Counted from the stretch's first letter, positions 35,098 to 47,596 are shown. The stretch is DNA of 64,000 bases from Tubulanus polymorphus (GCF_964204645.1 NC_134036.1:6149600-6213599), one strand, 5' to 3'. A program made the numbers and translations. The notes: a model not told the origin generated them from the letters alone.

Positions 35098-35740
35098 CGA
35101 TATTAGGGGTATGCAGGTTTCATGACATTAGCAATTTACAATAGCATAGCTGTCATATACGGCTCCGCGTCCATTGATGGCATGTGTATAAGACGACAAT
35201 TCAATTCAATACTTTATTGATCCTTATTACATCTAAATTCCGGGATAAAATTTAAAAAACTTACAAATTTTTAAATAAGAAAATACAAAATACAAGACAC
35301 ACGGTAAATTCATACAGTATAACATGAATAAGTTCTTTAAATGACAATGTCTACTTCAACCCAGACTCAAGTCTAGGATATCGAGTGACAGCCAAACCGG
35401 GCCCCAGGACCGGGCCGGCTGGCTACACGATGTGCTCAACGTCATGATGAAGCAAACATCCGAAGAACTCTTTCTTCGACCATGGAGGCAATGAAGTTGC
35501 AGACCAGCTTAGAGGCAAAAGTGAATCGAAGTCGGTCACAAGTTGACAATTTTTTTTAAATTAGACCAGTTGAAGACTGTATCATCTACCCAATCGCCAA
35601 ATCTCATAATTCCCCAAATTTCTTATAACTTCGATTCCAAATTTGCAATTCCACATTAGCTTCTCCCAGAAATTCTACATTTTTCGCAGGCATCAAATAA
35701 TTTATTAAAGTTAATTTTCTTGTTTAGAACTACCCTTTGT
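35098..35740 (-). repeat. Retroelement 3'-end fragment in duplicated flank
   Basis: Partner of 8,180-8,760, with the same aattgaattgtc tail (35,200-35,215) and the same flank beyond it. It marks the right border of the ICK-duplication territory before the unrelated duplication at 35,849. Confidence 0.65.
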
Positions 35741-36709
35741 AGTAACCACAATCTCCGAACCAGGAAGCGTACATTTGATAACATGAGCCATTACGTGAAA
35801 TAGTCATAACCGTCATTAGATATTCTATTCGCTATAACCAGGTTTAATCGACTTTGACCGATCAGGACTTTGAAATATAGGTCTATTTACAAAATGAAGC
35901 GATCAAGTCACCGTAACGACTGTAGAACACGACTAACTAATAAAATCGATATTTGGCTCTCATTTGAGATTCACAAAAAGTAAATTATATTTTATATTCA
36001 AAAATACCAACGAATAATTCTGTCATTGTTGGATGATGAATTTTTTAAAGATTAATCGCATCCGATTGAATTTAAAATTCTATAAAAACTAATCTTAAAA
36101 ACTGTTCGATTGAGAATGGTTGCAATAAATCGATACAAGATACGACAACCCTTCGCAATCCTTCGCTCAACTCCCCATTCGTTTGGTACTTTTAAGTGCA
36201 TAGTCCGCTTCCTTCATTAATTATTTGATCTCCTCTCAGGTATAATAGGACGGTCCCATGGTCCCTCAGTCATGTACTGCAGAGCGATTCGTTAGATTGG
36301 TTATAGAAACGATCTGAAATTCTAAGCAATGACTGTGCAACTGTCCTCAGAATGATCCAGGATGATATGATATTGAAAACCCCAGACAAATTGACTATAG
36401 TGGAATTTACAAGTGGTTGATGATAGTGATGTTTATTTGTGTTATATTTTCTTTTTACAATATTAGATCATAATTAAATACATTATTATAATAATTCAAA
36501 TAATAACTAATATCTATATTGTAAGCAATGACTGTGCAACTGTCCTCAGGATGATCCAGGATGATATGATATAGAAACCCCAGACAAATTGACTTTAGTG
36601 GAATTTACAAGTGATATTTATTTGTGTTGTATTTTCTTTTTACAATATTAGAAGATAATTAAATACAGTATCATAATAATTCAAATAATAATTAATATTT
36701 TGTCAAATA

Positions 36710-38483
36710 GGGAAGTTTTCAGTTACCAGGCACCATTTTAAGGCGGTCTCGCGGGTCCCGTATATTTGGACAGATTTTAACATTTTCTAAACTAAAACTT
36801 TTAGCGCGGTTTATTGTCGTCCATTCCTCTTTTGGCTCATAGTTTAAACTTATGAATCGTTAGAAAGGTGACAATTTTCTGATGGTGTTAAATTCATTTT
36901 TCTCGGCTGCAGCAATAGGATATAGTTACAGTTTAAAAAATATACGTCACTTTTAGGGATAAAAACTGTTTTGAGATACAATGTAGAGTTTTTCATTGAA
37001 GATAAAGTTTTATCTAAGGATTTGGTTGATACTGCTTTCGTAAAAAATATATTCATAGAAACGCGCGTGGCAACCGGTTGAGTCAAGAGCAAAGCGCACG
37101 CGAGTGGTTTACCGTCGATTTTCTGCATACGCGTATTACGCTATTTTTATGGCAATTTTCTAGATTTTAAATATTTTCTAGATTAAAATCAGGGGCAGGT
37201 TGCATAGTCATGGGTTAGACTTAAGACCAGTCTAAAACCAACTAAGTTCTATAGCCAATCCAACAACTTAAGACCAGTCTCACGACTGTGCAGCTGGCCC
37301 CAGATACTATGCATTAGGATTGGACCTAGTCCAGAAAGAAATGTCAAGAAACTTGTCTCATCTGACCTCGAATGTTCAATCGTCGAGCGTTAAACATCGG
37401 ACCATGGACGTATAAACTAGTTTAGTTTATATCTAGTTTATACGTCAATGATCGGACCGAGCTCAGTGTCGATCAGAGAATAGCGGATAACTGCTTCTAG
37501 GTGACACGACACAAAGACGCAGTCTCTCAATAAAATCAAGGCAATTTGATACTACGTATCTATGTCCCCGCGATAGCCAGTAGGGAACGAATGACCCCTG
37601 AAGACACTGATCTTTGGTATAGAAAAATGATGAGTGAATCCAGGGATAACCATACTATGAAATATCATTTTCCTGCTATGAATGGTCATTTAAGAATTGA
37701 GTTTACAGGGTTTTAGGGAAAAGACGTCTACCAACCTTGACCTTTGACCCTAGAACTCCAAAATCACTAATGCACATCCTCTCCCCAGGGGTAATCATAC
37801 TATGAAATATCATAGTCCTGCTATCGACGGTTCTTCAATCACGTTCACGAAGTTTCATGTGAATGACGTGTAGTGACCTTGACCTTTGGCCTTTGGACCC
37901 CAGATTAAATAGGGCACATCCTCTCCCTAAGGGTAATCATACTACGTAATATCATAGTCCTGCTATCGACGGTTCTTCTTGAATGACGTTCACAAGGTTT
38001 CACATGAATGACGTGTAGTGACCTTGATCTTTACGAATGCACTCGTGCGCGCTTTGCGCTTGACTGAACCGGTGGCCACGCGCGTTTCTATGAAGATATT
38101 TTTACGAATGCAGTATAAACAAAATCCTCAGATAAACCTCTATCTTCAATGAAAAATTCTACATTGTATCTCAAACCATGAAAAAGTTAATGTCAATAAC
38201 ACAAAATTACCAGTCTTTTTGAGGCGCATTCCTTAAAGTGACGTTTATTTTTTAAACTGAAACTGTATACGATTGTTGCAGCCGAGAAAAATAAAATAAA
38301 CGCCATCAGAAAATAGAAATTGTCACCTTTCTAACGATTCATAAGTTTTAATTTTGCGCCAAAAGAGGGATGGACTACAATTAATCGCGCTAAAAGTTTT
38401 AGTTTAAAAATGTTAAAGTCTTTCCAACAATGTGGGACCCGCGGGACCGCCTCAAAATGGCGCCTGGTAACTGGAAACTTCCC
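36710..38483. mobile_element. Foldback element with long inverted arms and TA target site, copy 1
   Basis: Termini gggaagttttcagttaccag (36,710) and ctggtaactggaaacttccc (ending 38,483) are inverted and flanked by TA on both sides, as for Tc1/mariner-type insertions. Similarity extends inward for over 400 bp per arm, including the cttttagcgcg, ttctcggctgcagcaat and gaaacgcgcgtggc segments. The centre (37,305-38,040) holds the MITE and about three units of roughly 135 bp with gggtaatcatactatgaaat, atcatagtcctgctatcgac, ggttcttc. No transposase frame is present. It lies 275 bp 3' of the gene at 38,758. Confidence 0.8.
37193..37300. mobile_element. 108-bp palindromic MITE nested in the foldback element
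   Basis: Termini gggcaggttgcatagtc and gactgtgcagctggccc are imperfect inverted repeats, with an inner inverted pair taagaccagtct / cttaagaccagtct region. CAG flanks both sides (37,190-37,192 and 37,301-37,303). The second foldback copy has one CAG and no insert at the same place (42,387-42,389), which directly shows insertion with a 3-bp duplication. Confidence 0.85.
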
Positions 38484-38757
38484 TATTGTTTTCTTTTGCG
38501 ATACAATCATAATTGATTACATTCTCACAATAATTCTAATAGAAATTACTTTTTTCGTCAAATTTTTTCTTCTTAACTTTTAGTCTTTTTTTTTCTTTTA
38601 CGATATACTACGTAATAGAATGAATGAGAGTCTCATTCCATAAACAGGTCATAAAAAGATACATTCTTTCACTTTTAAAAAATCCACATATTTTTACTAT
38701 CTATGGATTGAATCCCGAATGAAACGTGTTATATCGTGTTTGATTAAAACCGGGTTT

Positions 38758-40931
38758 CTATTGTGTACGAGTGAGTACAGTGTTTATATGGTGAACTTGC
38801 AGTGAGTGCTGGTTATTGCTGATATCGCAGTGACAGATAACTACAGTGTTACTGCCACATACTTTATGTATCTCACATGTCGCACTGTCTGTAGAGTTCA
38901 ATAATATACGCGGGTGATCTATGAACCCCTCATCATTATATCTCATACTAATCACGACTCCTCTGTTAGACATAGAGTTTACCGACAGTAATACATGTTT
39001 GTCATTGATAACACACGGGTGTCCCACAAATGGATTGAATGTTAGTCCGCAATCTTTCACATCGATGAAACTGATCAATTCCGCATCAGCTGTTAGATAG
39101 AGTAATCTGTATGATTTATTACAATATACAAACATGCGTCCCCGTGCGTCGACATCTAAACAGTTGATAGATTTGTACTCTCCGTCCGGGAGCTGATATT
39201 TCTTACCTCGGTTTCTATCAATCAGACTATTTACAGGGTTTTCTAGTAAACGTAAAACATGAACCTCTCTAAATGACTGTATGTAGATATTGTGACCGCG
39301 GATGACTAGTGTTCCACATCCAGATAGAAGAATATCAGTGATTTCTTCCTCTAACACTTTGTCCTGATCTTTATATTTTCTCAGGCAGAATTTCTCGTTT
39401 TTAATCACGAGCACAAACAGGTGATCGTTACTATCAGTATCGAGTCCCAGTACACAATCACCACCATCACATTTTACATATCTCTTCATTACATTATTAT
39501 CATCCATGTAATATACACCACTGGACTCCCCGTACTGCGCGCATATTATACGTGGCTGTCGACCAGTCTGCTCACCAGGTAATGACGTCCCTAGACTGGG
39601 TCTGAAGTCTGTCTGAACCTGTTTACTGATCGTTAATGAATCAATGACGACACCAATCAAACTCTCCACTTCATCCACTCTCCTTTTGACGTCATCAGTA
39701 GATCTCTCCACTTTATCCATTCTCCCTATGACATCACTAATAGTTTTCCCTGTGACGTCATCGATAGCGTTGTTCAGTTTAACTTCTAATGCTGCAAGTT
39801 GTTGCTTAATACAGAACCGGTTCAGTCTCTCTTCAAGTTGTTGTTCAGTACAGAACCGGTTCAGCCTCTCTTCAAGTTGTTGCTCAGTACAGAACCGATT
39901 CAGCCTCTCTTCAAGTTGTTGCTCAGTACAGAACCGATTCAGCCTCTCTTCAAGATGTTGCTCAGTACAGCATCGGTTCAGTCTCTCTTCAAGTTGTTGC
40001 TCAGTACAGAACCGGTTCAGCCTCTCTTCAAGATGTTGCTCAGTACAGCATCGGTTCAGTCTTTCTTCAAGTTGTTGCTCAGTACAGAACCGGTTCAGCC
40101 TCTCTTCAAGGTGTTGCTCAGTACAGCATCGGTTCAGTCTCTCTTCAAGTTGTTGTTCAGTACAGAACCGATTCAGCCTCTCTTCAACTGTGCCTATTGT
40201 GCGTTTCAATTGAGAGAATTTATTCTCTAAATTACCTTGTAACCGTTTGACATTGTCAATTAGGTAATGATGACGTTGATCAATGTTTGATTGAACTGTT
40301 CGCGCTTCACTGATCGGTACAGTGTTCACTCTAAACACGTATTCGTTCCCGTGACGACTAGCACCGATCACAAGACCCGAGCCTATTGATTGCGGTGATC
40401 GTTGAAGTCGCGATTTGTAGATTTCACACATTTCTTCATTTTCACATTTAACGATAAAGACGTGATTCTGAGGTTGATGATTGAACGGAATGGAATGATT
40501 CGGTATCTCCACACGAGGGGGCGCATCTCTCCATTCCAATTTCACCTGAAATAGAAAATGACATTTTTATTTGACTGTCACCTCGCCGTGGTCACCCGTC
40601 TATCACACGCGGGTGATGATGAAAATGAAGATGAAAATGACAGATTCTTACCTCATCAAACGGCATCATCTGCACTGCTATTGCGTGACTAGTAAAGATG
40701 GTGTTTAGTTTTTGTTTCAATAGCAGCCTCTAATTCTTCACACCACAGAGTTATATCAAGTTGTAATGAATTTCCATCCGCAGTTATTCGATCAGATTCC
40801 AAATTAAACAACGGCTGATAAAAGTAATTTTGTATCGTTCTGTACTCATTATCCTGATCGGACCAAACGTTAACGCGACGTCCTTTGAAAGAAACTGAAA
40901 TCTCGAAACGATCCGGATTACTTGTAGCCAT
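38758..40931 (-). CDS. Cysteine-rich coiled-repeat / beta-propeller-like protein, copy 1 (exon 1 frameshifted)
   Basis: Exon 1 runs from ATG 40,931 (an upstream in-frame ATG at 40,943 is not conserved in copy 2) to 40,652 before gtaaga. Exon 2 runs from 40,545 after tttcag to the stop at 38,758, 595 codons. The intron is 106 bp. Exon 1 is 280 nt where copy 2 has 279, and its frame stops at 40,689, so one base is extra near an A-run at about 40,710. Exon 2 encodes an N-terminal globular segment (about residues 1-110), ten 13-residue units with an LEERLNR-FCTEQQ core, a heptad-like linker, and a C-terminal half of about 260 residues. Its repeated strand-like segments (for example GRMFVYC, LLYLTADAELISF) suggest an NHL/TRIM-type beta-propeller. 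No RING, B-box, signal peptide or membrane segment is seen. Family and function are unrecognised; cytosolic location is inferred. Confidence 0.75.
39800..40189 (-). repeat. 39-bp coding minisatellite, ten units
   Basis: Ten in-frame 39-bp units encode the 13-residue LEERLNRFCTEQQ / LEERLNRCCTEQH pattern. Units 1-6 alternate FC and CC types, and units 7-10 are all FC. Near-identity between units indicates recent expansion or homogenisation. The copy-2 gene has only three units (44,540-44,657). Confidence 0.95.
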
Positions 40932-41865
40932 GTTGACCCTCATTAATTAACACCGGAAATGAACTGAATGCGGTTTGGGCGTAGAACAGTCAGGTGATAT
41001 TAGTCCAAGGGTTCTGGTTTGCCTTCTCTTAATAGTAACTGTACAAAAGACGGGCGCGGCAAGAACCAGTTCTTACGCCATTTTACCGTTTGATAAATAG
41101 GTCGTCGTCAATAGATACAGACATAATACAAACAATCAGGTTTCTGATTGCCGATTGCCGATTGTCGACTTCGGAAAATTACTTCGCGTGCCTCCTTCTA
41201 TCGATCTGCGCGTATTAATACTTTTCTCAGTTGAAATGTTGGACCACAGATCTACTTTTACATGTTCTGGAGTTGAGCCAATTGACTTTGACCGATCAGG
41301 ACTTTGAAATATAGGTCTATTTACAAAATGAAGCGATCAAGTCACCGTAACGACTGTAGAACACGACTAACTAATAAAATCGATATTTGGCTCTCATTTG
41401 AGATTCACAAAAAGTAAATTATATTTTATATTAAGAATATCAACGAATAATTTTGTCATTGTTTGATGATAAATTTCTTAAAGATTAATAGCATCCGATT
41501 GAATTTAAAATTCTAGAAAAACTAATTATCAAAACTGTTCGATCGGAATTGTTGCAATAAATCGTTACAAGACGCGACAACCCTTCGCAATCCTTCGCTC
41601 AACTCCTCATTCGTCTGGTACTTTTAAGTGGACGGTCTATAAGTCCGCTTCCTTCATTAATTATTTGATCTCCTCTCAGGTATAATAGGGCGGTGACATG
41701 GTCCCTCAGTCCTGTATTGCAGGGCGATTCGTCAGATTGGATATAGAAACGATGTGAAATTCTAAGCAATGACTGTACAACTGTCCTCAGGATAATCCAG
41801 GATGATATGATATAGAAAACCCCAGAAAACTGACTCTAGTGGAATTTACAAGTGGTTGATGAATA

Positions 41866-43179
41866 GGGAAGTTTTCAGTTACCAGGCACCATTTTGTGGC
41901 GGTCCCGCAGTCGCGCATTGTTGGACAGATTTTAACATTTCTTAAACTAAAACTTTTAGCGCGATTAATTGTCGTCCATCCCTCTTTTGGCACAAAATTA
42001 AAACTTATGAATGGTTAGTAAGGTGACAATTTCTTTGTTTTGATGGTGTTTATTTTATTTTTCTCGGCTGCAACAATCGAACACAGTTACAGTTTAAAAA
42101 AAGATACGTCACTTTTAGGGAGGCGACTCAAAAAATTGGTAATTTTGTGTTATTGACTGTAACTTTTTCATATTTAGAGATAAAATGTAGAATTTTTCAT
42201 TGAAGACAAAGTTTTATCTGAGGATTTGGTTGATACTGCATTCGTAACAATATGTTCATAGAAACGCGCGTGGCCACCGGTTGAGTCAAGAGCAAAGCGC
42301 GCACGAGTGGTTGACCGTTCTGTATACGCGTATTACGCTATTTTCATGGAAATTTTCTAGATTCTAAATATTTTCAAGATTAAAATCAGATACTATTCGT
42401 TAGGATTGGACCTAGTCCAGAAAGAAATGTCAAGAAACTTGTCTTATCCGACCTAGAATGTTCAATCGTCGAACGTTAAACATGGGACCGAGCGCAGTGT
42501 CGGTCAGAGAATAGAGGATAACACTGCTAGGTGACACGACAAAGATGCAGTCTTTCAATAAAAACAAGCGGTCGTTGTGAACATCAAACATCGTTGCAAA
42601 TCTAATTACGCTGGGGAGACACCAAGTACCCTTAATTCAACATGGAAACAATCAAAGGATGATTCTAATAAAAAAAATCTTTAGAATTGTAAAAATTTCC
42701 ATGAAATTGGCTTAGAACGGGTATGCAGAAAATCGACGGTCAACAACTCGTGCGCACTATGCGCTTGACTGAACCGGTGGCCACGCGCGTTTCTATGAAG
42801 ATATACTTACGAATGATGTATCAACAAAATCCTCAGATAAAACTCTATCTTCAATGAAAAATTCTACATTGTATCTCAAACCATGAAAAAGTTACAGTCA
42901 ATAACACAAAATTACCAATCTTTTTGAGGCGCATTCATTAACGTGACGTATATTATTAAACTGTAACTGTATTCGATTGTTGCAGCCGAGAAAAATAAAA
43001 TAAACGCCATCATAAAATGGAAATTGTCACCTTTCTAAAGATTCATAAGTTTTAATTTTGTGCCAAAAGAGGGATGGACGACAATTAATCGCGCTAAAAG
43101 TTTTAGTTTAAAAAATGTTAAAATCTTTCCAACAATGCGGGACCGCCTCAAAATGGCGCCTGGTAACTGGAAACTTCCC
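41866..43179. mobile_element. Foldback element with TA target site, copy 2
   Basis: Same termini as copy 1, flanked by TA at 41,864-41,865 and 43,180-43,181. Arms are over 400 bp; the centre is shorter (about 42,330-42,730) and lacks the 135-bp repeats and the MITE. It is at the equivalent position 3' of the gene, so it was duplicated with the segment and is not a new insertion. Confidence 0.8.
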
Positions 43180-43451
43180 TATTGTTTTCTTTTGCGATAC
43201 AATCATAATTGATTACATTCTCACAACAATTCTAATAGTAATGACTTCTTTCGTCAAATTCTTTCTTCTTAACTTTTAGTGTTTTTTTTTCTTTTATGAT
43301 ATATTACATAATAGAATGAATGAAATTCACATTCCATAAAAAGGTCATAAAAAGATACATTATCTCACTTTTAGAAAATCCACATATTTCAACTATGTAT
43401 GGATTGAATCTTTGATGAAACGTGTTATATCGTGTTTGATTAAAACTGGTT

Positions 43452-45406
43452 TTATGCTGCACGAGTGAGAACAGTGTTTATATTATAAACTGTCAGTGAG
43501 TCCAGTTCATTGCTGTTATCCCAGTGATGGATAACTACAGTGTTACTGTCACACACTTTATATATCTCACATGTCATACTGTCTGTAGAGTTCAATACTA
43601 TACGCGGGTGATCTATAAACCCCTCATTATTATATCTCATACTAATCACGACTCCTTTGTTACCAGTCCCAGAGTTTACCGATAGTAATACATGTTTATC
43701 ATTGATAACACACGGTTGTCCCACAAGTGGGTTAAATGTTAGTCCGCAAACTCCCACATTGATAAAACTGACGAGCTCCGCATCAGCTGTTAGATAGAGT
43801 AATCTATCTGATTTATCACAGTATACAAACATGCGTCCCCGTGTGTCGACATCTAAACATTTGATATTACGATATTCTCCATCCGGGAGCTGATATTTTT
43901 TCACACGGTTTCTATCAATCAAACTGTTTACAGGGTTTTCTAGTAAACGTAAAAACACGAACGTCTCTACCTGACTGGATGTAGATATTGTCACCGCGAA
44001 TTAGTAGGCCTCCATATCCAGACACAATATCAGTGACATGTTCCTCCAACACTTTGTCCTGATCTTTATATTTTCTCAGGTAGTATTCCTCGTTTTTAAT
44101 CAAGAGCACAAACAGGTGACCGTTACTATCAGTATCGAGTCCTCGCACACAATCACCATCCTCATAAACTATATATCTCTTCATTACGTTATCATCCATG
44201 TAATATATATCACTGATCTCCCCCCAACTCGCGCACTACGCCCATATTATACGTGACTGTTGACCCGTCTGCTCACCAGGTAATGACGTCACTAGGTCAA
44301 GTGAGAAGCCTGTCTGAACTTGTTTACTGATCGTTAATGAATCAATGACGACACCAATCGAATTCTCCACTTCATCCACTCTCCCTATGACGTCATAAGT
44401 AGATCTCTCCACTTTATCAATTCTCCCTATGACGTCATCAGTAGAACTCTCCACTTTATCAACTCTCCATATGACATCACTGATAGTTCTCCCTGTGACG
44501 TCATCGATAGCGTTGTTCAGTTTAACTTCTAATGCTGCAAGTTGTTGTACAGAAAAGAACCGGTTCAGCCTCTCTTCAAATTGTTGTTCAGTACAGAACC
44601 GGTTCAGCCTCTCTTCAAGTTGTTGTTCAGTACAGCACCGGTTCAGCCTCTCTGCAACTGTGTCTATAGTGCGTTTCAATTGAGAGAATTGATTTTTTAA
44701 ATTATCATGAAACAGTTTGACATTGTCAATTAGGGGATTAAGACGTTGATCAATGTCTGGTTGAACTGTTCGCGCTTCACTGATCGGTACAGTGTTCACT
44801 CTAAACACGTATTCGTTTCCGTGACGACTAGCACCGATCACAAGACCCGAACCTATTGATTGCGGAGATTGTTGAAGTCGCGATTTGTAGATTTCAGACA
44901 TTTCTTTTCATTTTCACATTTAACGATAAACACGTGATTCTGAGGTTGATGATTGAACGGGATTGGATGAGGCGGTATCTCCAAACCAGAGGGTGCATCT
45001 CTCCATTCTAATTTCACCTGAAATATAAACCGATTTTTTCTATATGACTCTCACCTCGCAGTGGTCACCCGTCTAGTATCACACGCGGATGATGGTGAAA
45101 CTGAAGATGACATTAACAGATTCTTACCTCATCAAACGGCATCATCTGCACTGCTATAACGTGACTTGTATAGATGGATTTTAGTTCGTGTTTAATAGCA
45201 GCCTCTAATTCTTCACACCACAGAGTTATATGAAGTTGTAATATATTTTCATCTGCAGTTATTCGATCCGATTCCAAATTAAACAACGGCTGATAGAATT
45301 AATTTTGTATCGTTCTGTACTCATTATCCTGATCGGACCAAACGTTAACGCGACGCCCTTTGAAAGGTACAGAAATCTCAAAACGATCAGGATTACTTGT
45401 AGCCAT
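43452..45406 (-). pseudogene. Coiled-repeat / propeller-like gene, copy 2, broken
   Basis: Exon 1 runs 45,406-45,128 (279 nt, phase 0 at the donor) but has a TAA at 45,301-45,299 where copy 1 reads TAC. Exon 2 (45,017-43,452) is interrupted by three frameshifts relative to copy 1. These are two extra bases near 44,905, seven extra near 44,230, and one extra near 43,980. Only three of the 13-residue units remain. The last unit has lost the Cys pattern. The intact-looking fragments (45,017 side; 44,901-44,236; 44,199-43,915; 43,994-43,452) align to the N-terminal, repeat and propeller-like parts of copy 1. It keeps the original exon-1 frame that copy 1 has lost. Confidence 0.85.
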
Positions 45407-45490
45407 GTTGACCGTCAGTAATTAACACCAGCAATGAACTGAACGCGGTTTGGGCGTAGGATAGTCAGGTGATTTTGTCCCAGGGTCTGA

Positions 45491-46950
45491 TTCTAATCGC
45501 GGTGACCGGTATTTGAATTACGGACCTGATTATCAGATTTAGTAACACAGTTTAATGTCTCTGATAAATATTATAGACACATATAAAATGGTTTCTCTAT
45601 GAACTAGATAATCTCAGTAATCAACACAGGTGTTTTATAAGATCAGTTGTGATATGTCCAGGGTCTGAATCTAATCGGTCTTTAGACCCCTCTTCGGATC
45701 TCCTGACGCAGTTTGTTTGTCGAAATACTTTGAACAGACACAAATAAAATTGATAACAAGAGTTCCAAGTTCACCGTGCCCACTTGGAAAGTCGTCTGAA
45801 GTTTCGAGCCCCTTTCCTAACTACCGATATGTCCATGGGAACTAGGACTAGTATCTAAACGCCTCGGCGGAGCCACTCCCAGAAGTCGCCAAACTCAGGC
45901 CAAGAAAACCATCAACTGACATCCGTATGACCCGTACTTTCCTGTTCCAAATCATACAGTCGGGCTCTGAGCTATCAGTCGGGTGGACGGCCGTGAAGGT
46001 TCCTGTCCGTGGGGTTCGAATCCCGGTGCAGCTTGAATGTTGTCAGTTTAGATGTAAACGGAACGCTTTAAACGCGTTTGAAACTCACTTTTAATTTTCC
46101 CCTGAAGATAAATTCCAGTCGCGATGGAAAGTTTGGACGCAGACGCCGCGGTTAAAAACGGGAGACATTTGATGAATCAAATTTGAATAAGACAAGCGTC
46201 AAGTGATGAATTAACATTTTGGATCATTTTTCAAATTATCTATACGCAAAACTTTGTTATCACGAATTTCTTTCAACGACTTTTACGAATATGTCTAGAA
46301 TCAAGTGCGCGATTGTGAGTGTGTAATTGAACTATGGAACATTAATGTATGAATGTCTCGAACGGTTGAACCGGTTATGAGCGGGCGACATAATCTGTTT
46401 TACATTTCATCATCAGGTTTATTGAATAAATCAATAAACGTATCAAACTTAAATCTTTTAAAACTGAATCAACATCATCGGACGACTCTGACCAACCGTT
46501 TCTGTCCGCGGCAAGGTCTGCGATGCTCCGTAGGGACAGGTGGTTATTGTAATCTCCTAACAGATGTTGAATATGTTTCAGGAGAAGCGCTTTCTGCCGA
46601 GACATCGATTACCGTGTTGTGACACGCAGAGGGCATATTCCTTCTGGCTCCTCTTCTGGCAGAAGTAGAATGTGGCCAAGGTTTCATGGCTGTCTAGATC
46701 GAACTTGCTCGATCAGCAGCCTCGTTTTAGTCACCTAGTGGGCCTGGTCATTTGATATTGCAACAATACAATGTAAATTTAGTTTGTCAAACTCGAAGTA
46801 TCGACTGAACTCAAACACAATTTACTGGTCACAAGTTAAATCCAGTTAAGCGGCGTGTTAGGGGGTCTACTTTATCTGTGTTTGTTGTAACGAGGTTCTA
46901 TCCTTTTGAATAACCTTAAACCCCACCTAACCTAAGTTACCTATGAAACA
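45491..46950 (+). other. No gene recognised; one tRNA-derived SINE head
   Basis: A SINE-like pol III promoter lies at 45,968-46,026, with box A tgagctatcagtcggg and box B ggggttcgaatccc. Overlapping frames on both strands at 46,353-46,622 have no recognised domain. Confidence 0.45.
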
Positions 46951-46990
46951 AACAGTTGAAATGTTTACTCACCAATTCAGGAATGGATTT

Positions 46991-47163
46991 TCACCACGGG
47001 TACATTTTCCCGGGAGATGTAACATCCAAGTTAACAGTACTCACTTCCCTGAAGTCGTCAATATCAGACCAGGTTGGTTTAAAGTCCACTATGTATCGTT
47101 TTGGTATAGTCAGTACGCAATGATGTATGTCAGCAATCAGGTCTTGAGGAAGAAGGGATGTAT
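46991..47163 (-). other. Exon-like open segment of unknown gene
   Basis: After a tttcatttttcag acceptor at 47,164 a 58-codon frame runs to a stop at 46,991. It contains PQDLIADIHHCVLTIPKRYI and then a DFKPTWSDIDDF segment. Its beginning resembles the shorter exon-like segments at 47,393, 34,575 and 30,435, all on the minus strand with the same acceptor. No upstream exon was identified. I do not recognise the family. Confidence 0.3.
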
Positions 47164-47513
47164 CTGAAAAATGAAACGCAAAAATCAACTAGAAAATAGA
47201 CCTGTTGATTTAACGCAATACGTTTACATTCTATTACCCAGTAATAAACAATTTACAACAAATCTACTCACTCACCACGAATATATTTCAGTGTAGAGCA
47301 TCATGGATTATCTAGAAAGGTCTCGAATCAGTTTTAGTTTCGTCAACCTTCAGGTATCGGCATCATTCAGATCACGTGTAGGAAAGGCTGCATCTGAAAT
47401 GTAACTCAAAAAACAACATTAGAACTGTTGATTTGACGCAATACATGCACATTCTATTACGGTACCCGATATTAAACCACAACAATCAATTCACTCGCCA
47501 AAAAATTATTTCA

Positions 47514-47523
47514 TGCGTGTGTG

Positions 47524-47571
<48 letters not shown>

Positions 47572-47596
47572 TACGTGCGTGCGTGCGTGTGTGTAT
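47514..47596. repeat. (GT)n/(GTGC)n microsatellite
   Basis: A compound GT and GTGC run. The Cys/Val/Arg/Ala frames over it are artefacts of the repeat. Confidence 0.95.

Larger units (their letters stand above)
35849..41030. repeat. Tandem segmental duplication, unit 1 (partner 41,279-45,490)
   Basis: Both units begin with gactttgaccgatcaggact and proceed through the same flank (caaaatgaagcgatcaag), a foldback element, the propeller/coil gene and its 5' flank, ending near tttgggcgtag-a-agtcaggtgat. Unit 1 is about 5.2 kb and unit 2 about 4.2 kb. The difference comes from a local duplication at 36,330-36,700, extra tandem repeats inside the foldback element, a MITE insertion and seven extra coding repeat units. 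Confidence 0.9.
41279..45490. repeat. Tandem segmental duplication, unit 2
   Basis: Partner of 35,849-41,030, directly adjacent (about 250 bp between). It has the same order: flank, foldback element, gene. It lacks the 36,330-36,700 local duplication and the 108-bp MITE. Confidence 0.9.

Noticed and set aside
39644-40230. Plus-strand frames of 189 and 143 codons opposite the coiled-repeat gene
   Set aside because: They are antisense readings of the 39-bp coding repeat, which keeps all frames open.
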